Assembly (NCBI GenBank): GCA_016284115.1
Contig: JAEEOD010000028.1
Coordinates: forward strand, 1 to 22,796
Direction of reading: 5' to 3'
Length of the DNA stretch: 22,796 bases
Source: Bacteroidaceae bacterium
GTDB taxonomy: Bacteria; Bacteroidota; Bacteroidia; Bacteroidales; Bacteroidaceae
Part shown: positions 8,161 through 16,871 of the stretch, in pieces
Position numbering within the stretch: the stretch's first letter is position 1
Layout: each line of letters begins with the position of its first letter
Position numbers and translations under genes: made by a program
Notes under the pieces: generated by a model
Seen by the model: the letters and a program-made list of their open reading frames with translations, nothing else
Databases searched by the model: none
Told to the model about the DNA's origin: nothing

Positions 8161-9111
8161 ATGGGTAAGAAGAAAAAACAAAATACCACTAAATATGCAG
8201 GGTCGGCGTTTGCCGTTATCCTAGCTGCATTGCTCTCTTATTTTCCTATCAGTAAACAGCTGGATGACAAAAAGGCTGTCAATGAGCCTTCTAAGCAAGA
8301 GGTGATAGTGGAAAACCAACCACAAACCTCTACGGAGATTGACTTCCAAGAAGCTACGACACAAACAGAAGCTCGTTCTACACAGGCAGAGATACAAGGT
8401 GAAACGATGATCAATGCCATTAACTTGGAGATACCTGCCAAGTTGAAAGACCGTTCTGAAAAGATTATGAAACGAAGCAACTATACCGTTTCCTATAATC
8501 GCAACTGGAACTTGCCCAACTGGGTAGCTTGGGAGTTGAACAAGAGCGAAACGAGAGGCAAGAACAATCGGAAAGATGAGTTTGTGGTAGATACCGAATT
8601 GCCTAAAGACAACCAGGTAGAACCGTGGGATTACTCTGGCTCTGGCTACGACAGAGGACATATGTGTCCTGCTGGTGATAATCACTTCAGCTCCAAAGCA
8701 ATGGATGATTGTTTCCTGATGAGCAATATGTGTCCGCAAAACCACGAACTGAATACAGGCAAGTGGAATGATTTGGAAATTGCCTGTCGCCGTTGGGCAA
8801 GTCGATATGGGGAAGTATATATCGTTTGTGGCCCCATCATCGACAAGCGCAAAGGCAAGAAGATTGGCAAGGATCATGATATTATCGTGCCTGAGCAATT
8901 TTTCAAGGTGATTTTGATTACAAGTACTAAGCCTGCTCGTGCCATCGGCTATATCTTTGAAAACAATGGTTCCGATAGACCTTACAAGGCTTATTCCATC
9001 GATGAAATCGAGAAAAAAACAGGTATGGACTTCTTCCCGAATTTGCCAGACAATATTGAAGATATCGTAGAGAGTCGCTATGAAACAGGAGACTGGCGAT
9101 GGTACAACTAA
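8161..9111 (+). CDS. DNA/RNA non-specific endonuclease (NUC1 family), membrane-anchored
   Basis: This is a metal-dependent sugar-non-specific nuclease of the Serratia/NUC1 (beta-beta-alpha metal) type. A lysine-rich start (MGKKKKQNTTKYAG) and one hydrophobic segment (about 14-29) suggest an inner-membrane signal anchor with the catalytic part in the periplasm. A low-complexity Thr/Glu/Gln linker follows at about 40-85. The catalytic motif is YDRGHMCPAGD, with DRGH at 164-167 and general-base His167. The metal-binding helix is NHELNTGKWNDLE (194-206), with Asn198 the likely magnesium ligand and Glu206 the conserved helix acid. NMCPQ precedes it, as in the family. At 316 residues it is slightly long because of the linker. 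Likely roles are scavenging of extracellular nucleic acid or defence against incoming DNA. It is monocistronic, with its own promoter and a downstream gene that also has one. Confidence 0.92.
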   Translation: MGKKKKQNTTKYAGSAFAVILAALLSYFPISKQLDDKKAVNEPSKQEVIVENQPQTSTEIDFQEATTQTEARSTQAEIQGETMINAINLEIPAKLKDRSEKIMKRSNYTVSYNRNWNLPNWVAWELNKSETRGKNNRKDEFVVDTELPKDNQVEPWDYSGSGYDRGHMCPAGDNHFSSKAMDDCFLMSNMCPQNHELNTGKWNDLEIACRRWASRYGEVYIVCGPIIDKRKGKKIGKDHDIIVPEQFFKVILITSTKPARAIGYIFENNGSDRPYKAYSIDEIEKKTGMDFFPNLPDNIEDIVESRYETGDWRWYN

Positions 9112-9138
9112 CTCATATAATTTTTTTTTACATAACAA

Positions 9139-9172
9139 TTTGTGATTATTTGTAAAAAATATCATATCTTTG
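9139..9172 (+). promoter_or_regulatory. promoter of the PAP2/barrel gene
   Basis: TTTG (9139-9142) and TATCTTTG (9165-9172) have a 22-bp spacer, matching the Bacteroidetes -33/-7 pattern. The start codon is 26 bp downstream of the -7 box. Confidence 0.65.
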
Positions 9173-9198
9173 TAAAAGAATATTAATATAGATGTATT

Positions 9199-11001
9199 AT
9201 GAAACACCTCACAACACTGATTTTGATGGTGCTGGTATGCATGACAACCTCCGCTAACAATATTATCGGACGCTATAATACCGAGCCATTGAAGGTAGAT
9301 ATGCCAGAATGGAACTATAACCTTACCATATCCACAAAACCAGCTCCAAAGATGAGGTTAGGCGAAATGCCTAAAGTTGCATCAGCCAATGCAGTGAATA
9401 CCCAAGCCACACACGAGGCCTTCAAGAGGATGAAGACAAATCCTGGCGTAAAGCCCTACAAGTTTATGGATGACATGACTTTTGTAGGTGTACCTCTGTT
9501 TATTGGTGGTATCATACTCAAGAGTGAGAAAAATGCATTCCGCCAGAACTATAATGATGAATGGCATCCCAATACCCGTTTGCTCACCCATTTCAAAAGC
9601 TCTATCGATGACTATTCTCAGTACTTTGGCCCTGCGATGACATTGGGTTTAAAGATATTCGGCTATGAAGGTCGTAGTAATTGGACTCGCTTCTTAGTAA
9701 GTGCTGGTCTGTCATATGGTGTGATGGGTGCATTGGTAAATACCATCAAATATTCTGCTAAAGAAATGCGTCCAGATGGCTCTACTGCTAACTCATGGCC
9801 TTCTGGCCATACTGCTAACTCATTCGTAGGTGCCACAGTGTTGCACAAGGAGTATGGTTTGACTCGTTCTCCTTGGTTCTCTGTCGCAGGTTATGGTATT
9901 GCTACAGCAACAGGTGTAATGAGAGTGCTAAACAACCGCCACTGGGTAAGCGATGTGATGTCAGGTGCTGGTATCGGTATCTTTGCCGGTGAGTTAGGTT
10001 ATGCATTGGCAGACCTTATATTCAAGGGCAAAGGCTTACTTCGAAATGATTTGGAAGGTAACTTCGATAGCCCTTCTTTCTTCTCCATATCTATGGGTGT
10101 AGGACTTGGATCCAAAAGCGTTGGATTTAGCTTGGCTGATCTTAAGTACGAAGGCCTAGAGAATATGAAAGAAGATATTATTAAAGTGGATTTTCGTTCA
10201 GCCACTACTGTGGATGCTGAAGGTGCCTACTTTTTCAACAAATATGTGGGTATTGGAGGTCGTCTACGTGTGCGCACTATGCCTGCCAAGAATTGGGACG
10301 TCTTATCTAGCAAACCAGATGAGGCGAATGCTGAATTGTCTAATGACTTGATGTCATTTCTAAAGGAGACAAACGGATGGACAGATACAACCCCAGAGTT
10401 TATTGCAACGAAGGAAATGCTGATAAACAACGGCAAGGATTTAGTAACGGATGTGAACTTCACAGTAGAAAGTGATCATTTGAGTGAGTTTGCTGCTAGT
10501 TTTGGTCTCTTTTTCAACTTGCCTTTAAGTAAACGTTTCTCCATAGGAACTAAATTCCTCATTGGACGTAGTATTAATCAAGAACTTGAAATCGATGCTA
10601 CTTATAAAGGTAATATAAAAGATATAGGTTATAGGATGAATGTAGAAGATGGTAAACCTACAAGTCTTGAAATTACTAAGTTTAATTCTACCGATGTTAA
10701 TTATAGTGCTACTTGGAATATTTTGACGATGGGAGGCAAGAACAGCACTACCTATGGCACAGGCATCTCAATCAATTATCGATATAAGTCTAATTTCTCA
10801 TGGAAGTTATTCTGCGATTACGATTATTCAAGAAAATCTTTTACATTAGACTATGAGCCATACCGCTATTTGGATTTGGCGACCCCTAATATGGATCAGC
10901 TTTACATTGGAATGGGTACTGACTTAAATGGGTTATCATTTGTTAGGGAGAAAAAACTGCACTACATCACTATAGGTGGCTCGTTTACTATCAACTTCTG
11001 A
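9199..11001 (+). CDS. PAP2-superfamily phosphatase with C-terminal outer-membrane-like beta-barrel
   Basis: The 600-residue chain starts with a signal peptide (MKHLTTLILMVLVCMTTSAN). The central PAP2 domain (about 90-275) contains the full catalytic triad of motifs: Lys184 then Arg191-Pro192 (K-x6-RP), PSGH at 201-204, and R242-x5-H248-xxx-D252 in MRVLNNRHWVSD. Family members dephosphorylate lipid phosphates such as undecaprenyl pyrophosphate or phosphatidate. From about residue 290 the sequence alternates polar and hydrophobic residues in repeated strands and ends ITIGGSFTINF, with a terminal Phe as in outer-membrane barrels. This suggests one protein with a phosphatase domain and an outer-membrane barrel; the substrate is not deducible. 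It is monocistronic, with its own promoter and a bidirectional terminator at 11026-11049. Confidence 0.88.
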   Translation: MKHLTTLILMVLVCMTTSANNIIGRYNTEPLKVDMPEWNYNLTISTKPAPKMRLGEMPKVASANAVNTQATHEAFKRMKTNPGVKPYKFMDDMTFVGVPLFIGGIILKSEKNAFRQNYNDEWHPNTRLLTHFKSSIDDYSQYFGPAMTLGLKIFGYEGRSNWTRFLVSAGLSYGVMGALVNTIKYSAKEMRPDGSTANSWPSGHTANSFVGATVLHKEYGLTRSPWFSVAGYGIATATGVMRVLNNRHWVSDVMSGAGIGIFAGELGYALADLIFKGKGLLRNDLEGNFDSPSFFSISMGVGLGSKSVGFSLADLKYEGLENMKEDIIKVDFRSATTVDAEGAYFFNKYVGIGGRLRVRTMPAKNWDVLSSKPDEANAELSNDLMSFLKETNGWTDTTPEFIATKEMLINNGKDLVTDVNFTVESDHLSEFAASFGLFFNLPLSKRFSIGTKFLIGRSINQELEIDATYKGNIKDIGYRMNVEDGKPTSLEITKFNSTDVNYSATWNILTMGGKNSTTYGTGISINYRYKSNFSWKLFCDYDYSRKSFTLDYEPYRYLDLATPNMDQLYIGMGTDLNGLSFVREKKLHYITIGGSFTINF

Positions 11002-11025
11002 TAGTAATATTCATAGAATAAATAA

Positions 11026-11049
11026 GGGTGTGTCATTCTTGGCACACCC
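11026..11049. terminator. bidirectional intrinsic terminator
   Basis: GGGTGTGTC and GGCACACCC form a 9-bp stem with one T-G wobble and a 6-nt loop, between the convergent PAP2/barrel gene and the radical SAM gene. AT-rich runs flank both sides (ATATTATTT on plus, TTATTTATTC on minus), so it can serve either direction. Confidence 0.75.
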
Positions 11050-11056
11050 ATATTAT

Positions 11057-11830
11057 TTAATAAGACACAGAACAAGGAATTCCTGCTTGTCGCACTAACT
11101 CCCCTATTCTATCTAATTCCTCATGGGTAGCTTTCTTCAAGTCATGGGCAGGTGTCTCTCTGTCAATCGTATAAATCATTACTTGGCGAGGAGCTATAGC
11201 AATCACTTGTTCCAACCAAGGCAAAACAAAATTATCTGACGTGTTATCCACATCTTTACCCAAGTAGGTGCCTTTCATAAACATGGTCTGTATGATACAT
11301 TGCCCTTCAAAAGCCTTCATGTTCTCTATGATATTCTCCACAGAATACTTACCCACAGGTCTGTCAGTCAGGTGAATATAATCCATATCAATAGTATCCA
11401 ACTTCAGGATGTTGTTGTCCACCTTTGCTAAAGCCTCTCGAACCGTAGGCTTGGTAATCATTGTAGCATTACTCAACACGCTCACTTTTGCTTGTGGAAA
11501 ATACTTGTCACGTAATTCAAGTGTATCTGCAATGATTTCAGGGAAATGGGGATGCATAGTAGGCTCTCCATTGCCGGCAAAGGTCAAAACATCAGGTGCA
11601 GGACCATTTGCCTGCATATTTTGTAACTTAGCCTCCAAAGCATCTTTTACTTCTTCACGTGTAGGCATCGGTTTTTTAGCACGATGGTCAGCATTGAAGC
11701 CACATTCACAATATATACAATCAAATGAACATACCTTGCCATCAGCTGGCAAGAGGTTGATGCCCAAAGATACACCCAGTCGTCTGGAATGAACAGGGCC
11801 AAATATAGGAGATGGATATATTACAGTCAT
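11057..11830 (-). CDS. radical SAM protein (COG0731-like Fe-S oxidoreductase)
   Basis: This 257-residue cytoplasmic enzyme binds a [4Fe-4S] cluster through the CxxxCxxC motif at Cys34, Cys38 and Cys41 (VCSFDCIYCECG); Cys43 is an extra nearby cysteine. The N terminus IFGPVHSRRLGVSLGINLLP is characteristic of a widespread group of short radical SAM proteins related to wybutosine/TYW1-like COG0731. TFAGNGEPTMHPHF is the SAM-contacting GNGEPT element. The rest fits a partial TIM barrel with no extra SPASM or B12 domain. The reaction catalysed by this subgroup is not known to me. It is a single gene, ending close to the bidirectional terminator and starting 61 bp downstream of the terminator of a candidate small RNA. 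A TATCTTCG box (11856-11863, minus strand) may be its own weak promoter. Confidence 0.9.
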   Translation of the reverse strand: MTVIYPSPIFGPVHSRRLGVSLGINLLPADGKVCSFDCIYCECGFNADHRAKKPMPTREEVKDALEAKLQNMQANGPAPDVLTFAGNGEPTMHPHFPEIIADTLELRDKYFPQAKVSVLSNATMITKPTVREALAKVDNNILKLDTIDMDYIHLTDRPVGKYSVENIIENMKAFEGQCIIQTMFMKGTYLGKDVDNTSDNFVLPWLEQVIAIAPRQVMIYTIDRETPAHDLKKATHEELDRIGELVRQAGIPCSVSY

Positions 11831-11890
11831 AAGCCAATAGTTATATTTTCGTTTGCGAAGATACTAATAATTGGTATTACTTGTTCTCAT

Positions 11891-11921
11891 AAAAAAGAAA
11901 AAGGAGTACATCCCGTACTCC
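11891..11921 (-). terminator. intrinsic terminator of the candidate small RNA
   Basis: A perfect 7-bp stem at 11903-11909 and 11915-11921 with a 5-nt loop is followed on the minus strand by a 12-base tract with 11 T residues (11891-11902). This is one of the clearest rho-independent terminators in the window. Confidence 0.8.
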
Positions 11922-11958
11922 AATCCTTATTAACCTTAAATCTAATACTATGAAAAAC
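11891..11958 (-). ncRNA. candidate small RNA or attenuated leader with intrinsic terminator
   Basis: On the minus strand a good promoter (TTTG, 19-bp spacer, TACCTTTG) is followed by about 70 nt ending in a perfect 7-bp hairpin (GGAGTAC, loop GGGAT, GTACTCC) and then TTTTTCTTTTTT. The RNA body contains GTATTAGATTTAAGGTTAAT and no reading frame of note. Nothing else explains a complete promoter-plus-terminator unit this short. It lies upstream of the radical SAM gene in the same direction, so it could be a free small RNA or an attenuator leader. I have a memory of similar leaders recurring in Bacteroidales genomes, but this is unverified and I assign no family. The start is estimated from the -7 box. 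Confidence 0.55.
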
Positions 11959-11964
11959 ACAATG

Positions 11965-11995
11965 CAAAGGTACAGAATTCTGACAAATCAGCAAA
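11965..11995 (-). promoter_or_regulatory. promoter of the candidate small RNA
   Basis: The minus strand has TTTG (11992-11995), a 19-bp spacer and TACCTTTG (11965-11972), an excellent match to the Bacteroidetes -33/-7 arrangement. The predicted start of transcription is near 11958. Confidence 0.65.
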
Positions 11996-12100
11996 TTATT
12001 GGCACCATAAAACGTGTTTTATAACATGTTTTAGTATTCTATATGTATTTGTTAAGATTTTAACAATAATCTCAGACTCTTTGATTACATTATTTAAAAC

Positions 12101-12131
12101 TTGGTATGATAGAGAAAAATAACTATCTTTG
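12101..12131 (+). promoter_or_regulatory. mutS: mutS promoter; decides the start codon
   Basis: TTG at 12101-12103 and TATCTTTG at 12124-12131 are 20 bp apart. Transcription should begin near 12138, so the TTG at 12129, which opens the longest frame, lies inside the promoter and cannot be the start. Confidence 0.6.
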
Positions 12132-12152
12132 CTCCATAAAAATAAGAGAGCA

Positions 12153-14762
12153 GTGAACACAGATATTGAAATGACACCCATGATGAAGCAGTTTTTAGGA
12201 CTGAAGGCCAAAAACCCCGATGCCCTTATGCTATTTCGTTGTGGTGACTTCTACGAAACCTATTCGACAGATGCCGTAGAGGCAGCTGATATTTTGGGCA
12301 TCACCCTTACTAAACGTGCCAACGGAAAAGGGAAAACCATTGAAATGGCAGGCTTCCCCTATCATGCTCTTGACACTTATTTGCCCAAACTCATCAGAGC
12401 TGGTAAACGTGTGGCAATCTGTGATCAATTAGAAGACCCCAAATTAACCAAGAAACTGGTAAAGCGAGGCATCACCGAACTCGTTACTCCTGGTGTGGCC
12501 ATCAATGATAATGTGCTCAGTTATAAAGAAAACAATTTCCTGTGTGCAGTACACTTCGGTAAACAAAACATGGGTATTGCTTTTTTGGATATTTCAACAG
12601 GTGAATTTCTTACGGCAGAGGGTGACACAGAATATATTGACAAACTGTTGAGCAACTTTGCCCCTAAAGAAATATTGTTTGAACGTGGTAAACGTGAAAC
12701 TTTTGAACAGTGGTTTGGCACCCGATACTATACTTTCCAACTCGATGATTGGGCCTTCAATGAGAACACTTGCCGTGAAAAACTTTTGGAACACTTTGAG
12801 GTGAAAACTCTTAAAGGCTTTGGTGTGAACCACCTGAAGAACGGCATTACTGCTAGTGGTGCCATCCTGCAATACCTTACGATGACACAACATACACAGA
12901 TTGGACACATCACCTCATTAGCTCGTATTGAAGAAGAACGTTTCGTAAGGCTCGACAAATTTACGGTGCGCAACCTCGAAATAATCGGTAGTATGAATGA
13001 AGGCGGTAGTAGCTTGTTGGATGTTATCGACAAGACCATCTGTCCTATGGGTGCCCGATTGCTGAGACGCTGGTTGGTTTTTCCACTGAAAGATGTAGCA
13101 CCTATCAACGAACGTTTGGATGTAGTGGAATATTTCTTCCGTGAACCAGCGTTCAAGGAACTGATAGAAGAACAATTACATCTTATTGGCGACTTAGAGC
13201 GTATTATCTCTAAAGTAGCCGTTGGTAGAGTGACACCTCGCGAGGTAGTGGCACTCAAAACAGCCCTATACGCCATTGAGCCTATACGAAATGCTTGCTT
13301 GGAAGCGAATAATCCTATCATCAACCATATAGGCGAACAACTCAATGTCTGCCTTTCTATTAGAGAAAGAATTGAACGAGAAATCAACAATGACCCTCCT
13401 TTACAAGTCAATAAGGGAGGGGTGATAAAGACTGGCTTCAATGCTGAGTTAGACGAGTTGCGTCAAATTGCCTATTCTGGCAAAGATTACCTCTTGCAAG
13501 TACAACAACGTGAAAGTGAAACAACAGGTATTACTTCACTGAAAGTGGGTTACAATAATGTGTTTGGCTATTATATTGAGGTACGCAATGCACATAAGGA
13601 TAAGGTACCAGCTGAATGGATCAGGAAGCAAACACTGGTAAATGCTGAACGATACATCACAGAAGAACTCAAAGAATACGAAGAGAAGATCTTGGGGGCT
13701 GAAGACAAGATCCTAGTGCTTGAGCAACAGCTCTACGATAACTTAGTATTAGGCCTAACTGAATTTATCCCTGCCATACAGTTGGATGCCAATCTGTTAG
13801 CAAAGCTTGACTGCTTGCTATCTTTTGCCAATGTGGCTAAAGCCAATAAGTACATCCGTCCCGTTATCAGTGACGATGATGTGCTAGATATTCGCAAGGG
13901 TCGTCATCCCGTAATTGAAAAGCAATTGCCATTAGGTGAGCAATATATACCCAACGATGTGGAACTCGATACACACAATCAGCAAATCATCATTATAACG
14001 GGTCCGAATATGGCAGGTAAGTCTGCTTTGCTACGCCAGACTGCCCTTATCACCCTGATGGCGCAAATTGGTAGTTTTGTTCCTGCAGAGAGTGCCCACA
14101 TTGGTTTAGTTGATAAGATCTTCACACGTGTGGGAGCAAGTGATAACATATCAGTGGGTGAATCTACCTTTATGGTAGAGATGACGGAAGCATCCGACAT
14201 CATGAACAACCTCTCGCCTCGAAGTCTTGTCTTATTTGATGAGTTGGGACGAGGCACCTCTACCTATGACGGTATTAGCATTGCCTGGGCAATTGTAGAG
14301 TTTATCCACAATCACCAAAAAGCTCGTGCCCGTACGCTATTTGCCACCCACTACCATGAGTTGAATGAGATGGAGAAGACCCATGAACGCATCAAAAACT
14401 ATAACGTGTCAGTCAAGGAAATTGACGGCAAGGTGATTTTTATGCGAAAGTTAGTTCGTGGAGGTAGTGAACACTCATTCGGTATCCATGTGGCAAAATT
14501 AGCAGGTATGCCTAAAAGTATTGTCAAGCGTGCTGATGAAATCCTCAAAGTGTTGGAGAAAAACCAAGATAAAGGTGTTGATACCAAACCATTAGGCGAT
14601 ATTGGCAAAGCCGATGGCTACCAACTGAGTTTCTTCCAACTTGATGATCCAGTCCTTTGTCAGATACGAGACGAACTACTTCATTTGGATGTAAATAACC
14701 TCACTCCACTTGAAGCACTCAACAAGCTCAACGATATCAAACGCATTTTAAAAGGGAAATAA
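12153..14762 (+). CDS. mutS: DNA mismatch repair protein MutS
   Basis: MutS recognises base mismatches and small loops and recruits MutL. All domains are present. The N-terminal mismatch-binding domain has the FxE wedge motif in RCGDFYETY (Phe33 and Glu35 from the chosen start). The connector, lever and clamp follow, with the clamp region around [17 protein letters not shown]. The C-terminal ATPase has Walker A GPNMAGKS (617-624), Walker [14 protein letters not shown] with DELGRGT at 696-702, and the His733 motif ATHYHEL. The length is 869 residues from the GTG at 12153; the ATG at 12171 (MTPMMKQF) is the alternative. I favour the GTG because Bacteroidales MutS proteins have a few residues before TPMMKQF. 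The gene is monocistronic and its stop lies two bases from the stop of the convergent HhH gene. Confidence 0.97.
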   Translation: MNTDIEMTPMMKQFLGLKAKNPDALMLFRCGDFYETYSTDAVEAADILGITLTKRANGKGKTIEMAGFPYHALDTYLPKLIRAGKRVAICDQLEDPKLTKKLVKRGITELVTPGVAINDNVLSYKENNFLCAVHFGKQNMGIAFLDISTGEFLTAEGDTEYIDKLLSNFAPKEILFERGKRETFEQWFGTRYYTFQLDDWAFNENTCREKLLEHFEVKTLKGFGVNHLKNGITASGAILQYLTMTQHTQIGHITSLARIEEERFVRLDKFTVRNLEIIGSMNEGGSSLLDVIDKTICPMGARLLRRWLVFPLKDVAPINERLDVVEYFFREPAFKELIEEQLHLIGDLERIISKVAVGRVTPREVVALKTALYAIEPIRNACLEANNPIINHIGEQLNVCLSIRERIEREINNDPPLQVNKGGVIKTGFNAELDELRQIAYSGKDYLLQVQQRESETTGITSLKVGYNNVFGYYIEVRNAHKDKVPAEWIRKQTLVNAERYITEELKEYEEKILGAEDKILVLEQQLYDNLVLGLTEFIPAIQLDANLLAKLDCLLSFANVAKANKYIRPVISDDDVLDIRKGRHPVIEKQLPLGEQYIPNDVELDTHNQQIIIITGPNMAGKSALLRQTALITLMAQIGSFVPAESAHIGLVDKIFTRVGASDNISVGESTFMVEMTEASDIMNNLSPRSLVLFDELGRGTSTYDGISIAWAIVEFIHNHQKARARTLFATHYHELNEMEKTHERIKNYNVSVKEIDGKVIFMRKLVRGGSEHSFGIHVAKLAGMPKSIVKRADEILKVLEKNQDKGVDTKPLGDIGKADGYQLSFFQLDDPVLCQIRDELLHLDVNNLTPLEALNKLNDIKRILKGK

Positions 14763-14764
14763 GT

Positions 14765-16747
14765 TTAAAACTTTAGACGTGCTTGTAGTTGGAGGTCACA
14801 CTTGTTACTTCCAGCTATTTGGTCATTGCCTGAGCTGATAATGTCTCTATCTAAATAGTGCGTATGTCCGAACTTGGCGATTAACATCAGTGTCTTTCCT
14901 AAATCAAGACGAAAATGCAAAGAATAGCGCAAACCCTCGCCACTAAATGAAGGAGAATAGAAGGTGTAGAGCAATCCCTTCTCATAGCCATACACACGTG
15001 AATCATAATCATCAGTATGAAAATAGGTGCCCTGCAAGTGAAATTTGATTTTCCACCACTCAATCCCTGCCAATTGAGTGACTTGCCATCCATAACTATG
15101 TTGCTGTTGGGTAAACACATTGAAATCAGCTGTAGTACGCAACAAAAACTTATCAATCTGGTAACTCAGTCTGTACCTAGCTTGATGGTGATAGGTAGGT
15201 AAAGTCAGTTCGCCATTCATACCCGTAACATCACGCTCTTTATGTTTATAGCGATAGTTCACAAACATGGAAAGTTGAGAAGTGGGTAACCATTCTACTC
15301 TCAATCGACCCTCAAAACCTTTGGAGGACTTACTAATTCGGTACTTTTTCCAAGGGTGTGAGAATAAATCTACTGAGCCAAAGAAGCGGAAATGTGCCAA
15401 TGGAGAAGCCTCAGTCGCTATATACCAGCCATTTTCGTTTTGTACACTCCCTCCATCATTAAAAGCATTGGCAAAATAAGCCCAATAATCGTGACGATAA
15501 TAACGATGTACCATCATGAATTTGTAGTTCTGTGAAGGTTGGTATATTATGCGATTCAACATCGCCCAGCCTCGCTTGCCTTTCGCCACCTCTCCTGCAA
15601 AATTTATTTTCCTCAATCTTAGCTGATAATCTATGCCTAAATTATAGAAATCTTTGCCATGTAAGTTGTATTCGGCATAGCCTGAGATACGAGGCATATA
15701 CTCCTTATCGAAACCATACCATAATCCTGTTATCCCCACATCGAAACGATTCTGATGATAGTTTAAATGCCCACCTGCCACCTGCATGTTCAACACTCCT
15801 TTCCTATTGGCCTCTGTTTGAGTGCGATGCAATCCCGTGGTTGTGATAGAAGTAATCATCTCATTCTTGATGATGCCATCCATCTTCCTGAAAGAATAAA
15901 AAGCTGATAAGTCGAACCCCTTCAATAAGGCTATTGTTGTAGCTACCCCACGAAAATAACCGATTTCATCGAAAGAAGCGTGCTTGCGGATGCCAGTTGC
16001 TCGAGTTTCAGCAGTAGCCAACGAATAGCCTTTTCCCAATCGAAAACCACTAGCTATTGTCAAACCCTGACCAAACGACAACTTATAATCGCCCAAAGCC
16101 AATGCCTTTATTCTTCCCATATTTCTAAGCAAAACATAAAAACCATAGTGATCATAGCCTTGTTTGTTATGTTGCTTGAATAAAGGCTCACCAGCGTCTT
16201 TCTCTGCCGTAAAACCAGCTTGCACATAGTCACTATAATCAAATTGATAGCGCAAAGAGTGGTATTGAGGAGTACCCAGATAGTTTTTTTCATAACCTTT
16301 TCGAGTATAGAAAGGAATATCGAGCCTACTAAGCACCTCATGTTTGCCACGTTTGGCAATATTCCTCACTTTGGGAAAATGTTTCTCTTGGGTTGGGGCA
16401 TTCACCTGAACAAAAGGTAGTAACAATTGTATGGTACGTCTATCCATATCCTCCACTAATTGCAGTTCATACACCGTCTGCATCTGCCCATGTATATAGA
16501 TATACGCCAAAATGTTTTCAATTTGTAACTCAGAAAGGAAAGGCAATCGTTCCAATTGTTCCTTGGTAGCCGTGTTAAGGTCAATGGGTTGAGAGAGTTC
16601 TTCCAACAACTCATCGAAATTGGCCGACTCATCATCGGCTAACATCTCTTCCAATTGTTCTTCTAAAAGTAAGTTGATTTCCTGCGCCTTGAGCATTGTA
16701 GGCAGGCAAAGAAAGAATGCCGTCAAATAGAATATAAAAGTCTTCAT
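14765..16747 (-). CDS. helix-hairpin-helix protein with outer-membrane-like beta-barrel
   Basis: The 660-residue chain starts with a signal peptide (MKTFIFYLTAFFLCLPTMLKAQ). An acidic helical segment (about 24-52, rich in Glu and Leu) precedes a ComEA-like helix-hairpin-helix unit, IDLNTATKEQLERLPFLSEL (55-74) continuing to about 84. A second, weaker HhH-like repeat lies at 91-112. From about 135 to the end the sequence has aromatic-rich alternating strands and closes LQLQARLKF, as in outer-membrane barrels. HhH units of the ComEA type bind double-stranded DNA without sequence preference, so a role in DNA contact or uptake at the outer membrane is possible but is inference. This architecture is widespread in Bacteroidetes as an uncharacterised protein. 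It is divergent from the DUF4294 gene and convergent with mutS. Confidence 0.85.
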   Translation of the reverse strand: MKTFIFYLTAFFLCLPTMLKAQEINLLLEEQLEEMLADDESANFDELLEELSQPIDLNTATKEQLERLPFLSELQIENILAYIYIHGQMQTVYELQLVEDMDRRTIQLLLPFVQVNAPTQEKHFPKVRNIAKRGKHEVLSRLDIPFYTRKGYEKNYLGTPQYHSLRYQFDYSDYVQAGFTAEKDAGEPLFKQHNKQGYDHYGFYVLLRNMGRIKALALGDYKLSFGQGLTIASGFRLGKGYSLATAETRATGIRKHASFDEIGYFRGVATTIALLKGFDLSAFYSFRKMDGIIKNEMITSITTTGLHRTQTEANRKGVLNMQVAGGHLNYHQNRFDVGITGLWYGFDKEYMPRISGYAEYNLHGKDFYNLGIDYQLRLRKINFAGEVAKGKRGWAMLNRIIYQPSQNYKFMMVHRYYRHDYWAYFANAFNDGGSVQNENGWYIATEASPLAHFRFFGSVDLFSHPWKKYRISKSSKGFEGRLRVEWLPTSQLSMFVNYRYKHKERDVTGMNGELTLPTYHHQARYRLSYQIDKFLLRTTADFNVFTQQQHSYGWQVTQLAGIEWWKIKFHLQGTYFHTDDYDSRVYGYEKGLLYTFYSPSFSGEGLRYSLHFRLDLGKTLMLIAKFGHTHYLDRDIISSGNDQIAGSNKCDLQLQARLKF

Positions 16748-16788
16748 TATCGTTATGAATGAATTTTAAAATTAAATAATTTTGCCTA

Positions 16789-16796
16789 CAAAAGTA
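16789..16796 (-). promoter_or_regulatory. -7 promoter box of the HhH/barrel gene
   Basis: The minus strand reads TACTTTTG, matching TAnnTTTG, 41 bp before the start codon. No convincing -33 element is visible upstream. Confidence 0.45.
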
Positions 16797-16859
16797 AGTA
16801 AAATAGTTAATTCTACCTTATATTTTGCCCTAAAAAATACAACATATTGCAGATAAATC

Positions 16860-16867
16860 TATTTTTG
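16860..16867 (+). promoter_or_regulatory. -7-like box immediately before the DUF4294 gene
   Basis: TATTTTTG matches TAnnTTTG but ends only 4 bp before the ATG, which would put transcription start at or just inside the start codon. There is no -33 TTTG at normal spacing. It may be a leaderless promoter or a chance match. Confidence 0.3.
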
Positions 16868-16871
16868 TGAT

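Noticed and set aside
9119..9131. T-run after the nuclease gene considered as a terminator
   Set aside because: No stem-loop precedes the T tract, so an intrinsic terminator is not supported.
8221..9207. Long minus-strand open frame of 328 codons antisense to the nuclease gene
   Set aside because: It is complementary to a gene with full NUC1 motifs, its translation has no recognisable domain and it has no promoter of its own; it is a shadow of codon bias.
11951..12022. Short plus-strand frame starting MKNTMQRYRILTNQ opposite the small-RNA promoter
   Set aside because: It is 23 codons with no plus-strand promoter, and its sequence is fully explained by the minus-strand promoter and RNA 5' end.
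12129..12152. TTG start for mutS giving an extra N-terminal MLHKNKRA
   Set aside because: The TTG is part of the TATCTTTG promoter box, so these codons are not transcribed.
12728..13441. Minus-strand open frame of 237 codons inside mutS
   Set aside because: It is antisense to strongly conserved MutS core sequence, with Ser/Arg-rich translation typical of shadow frames.
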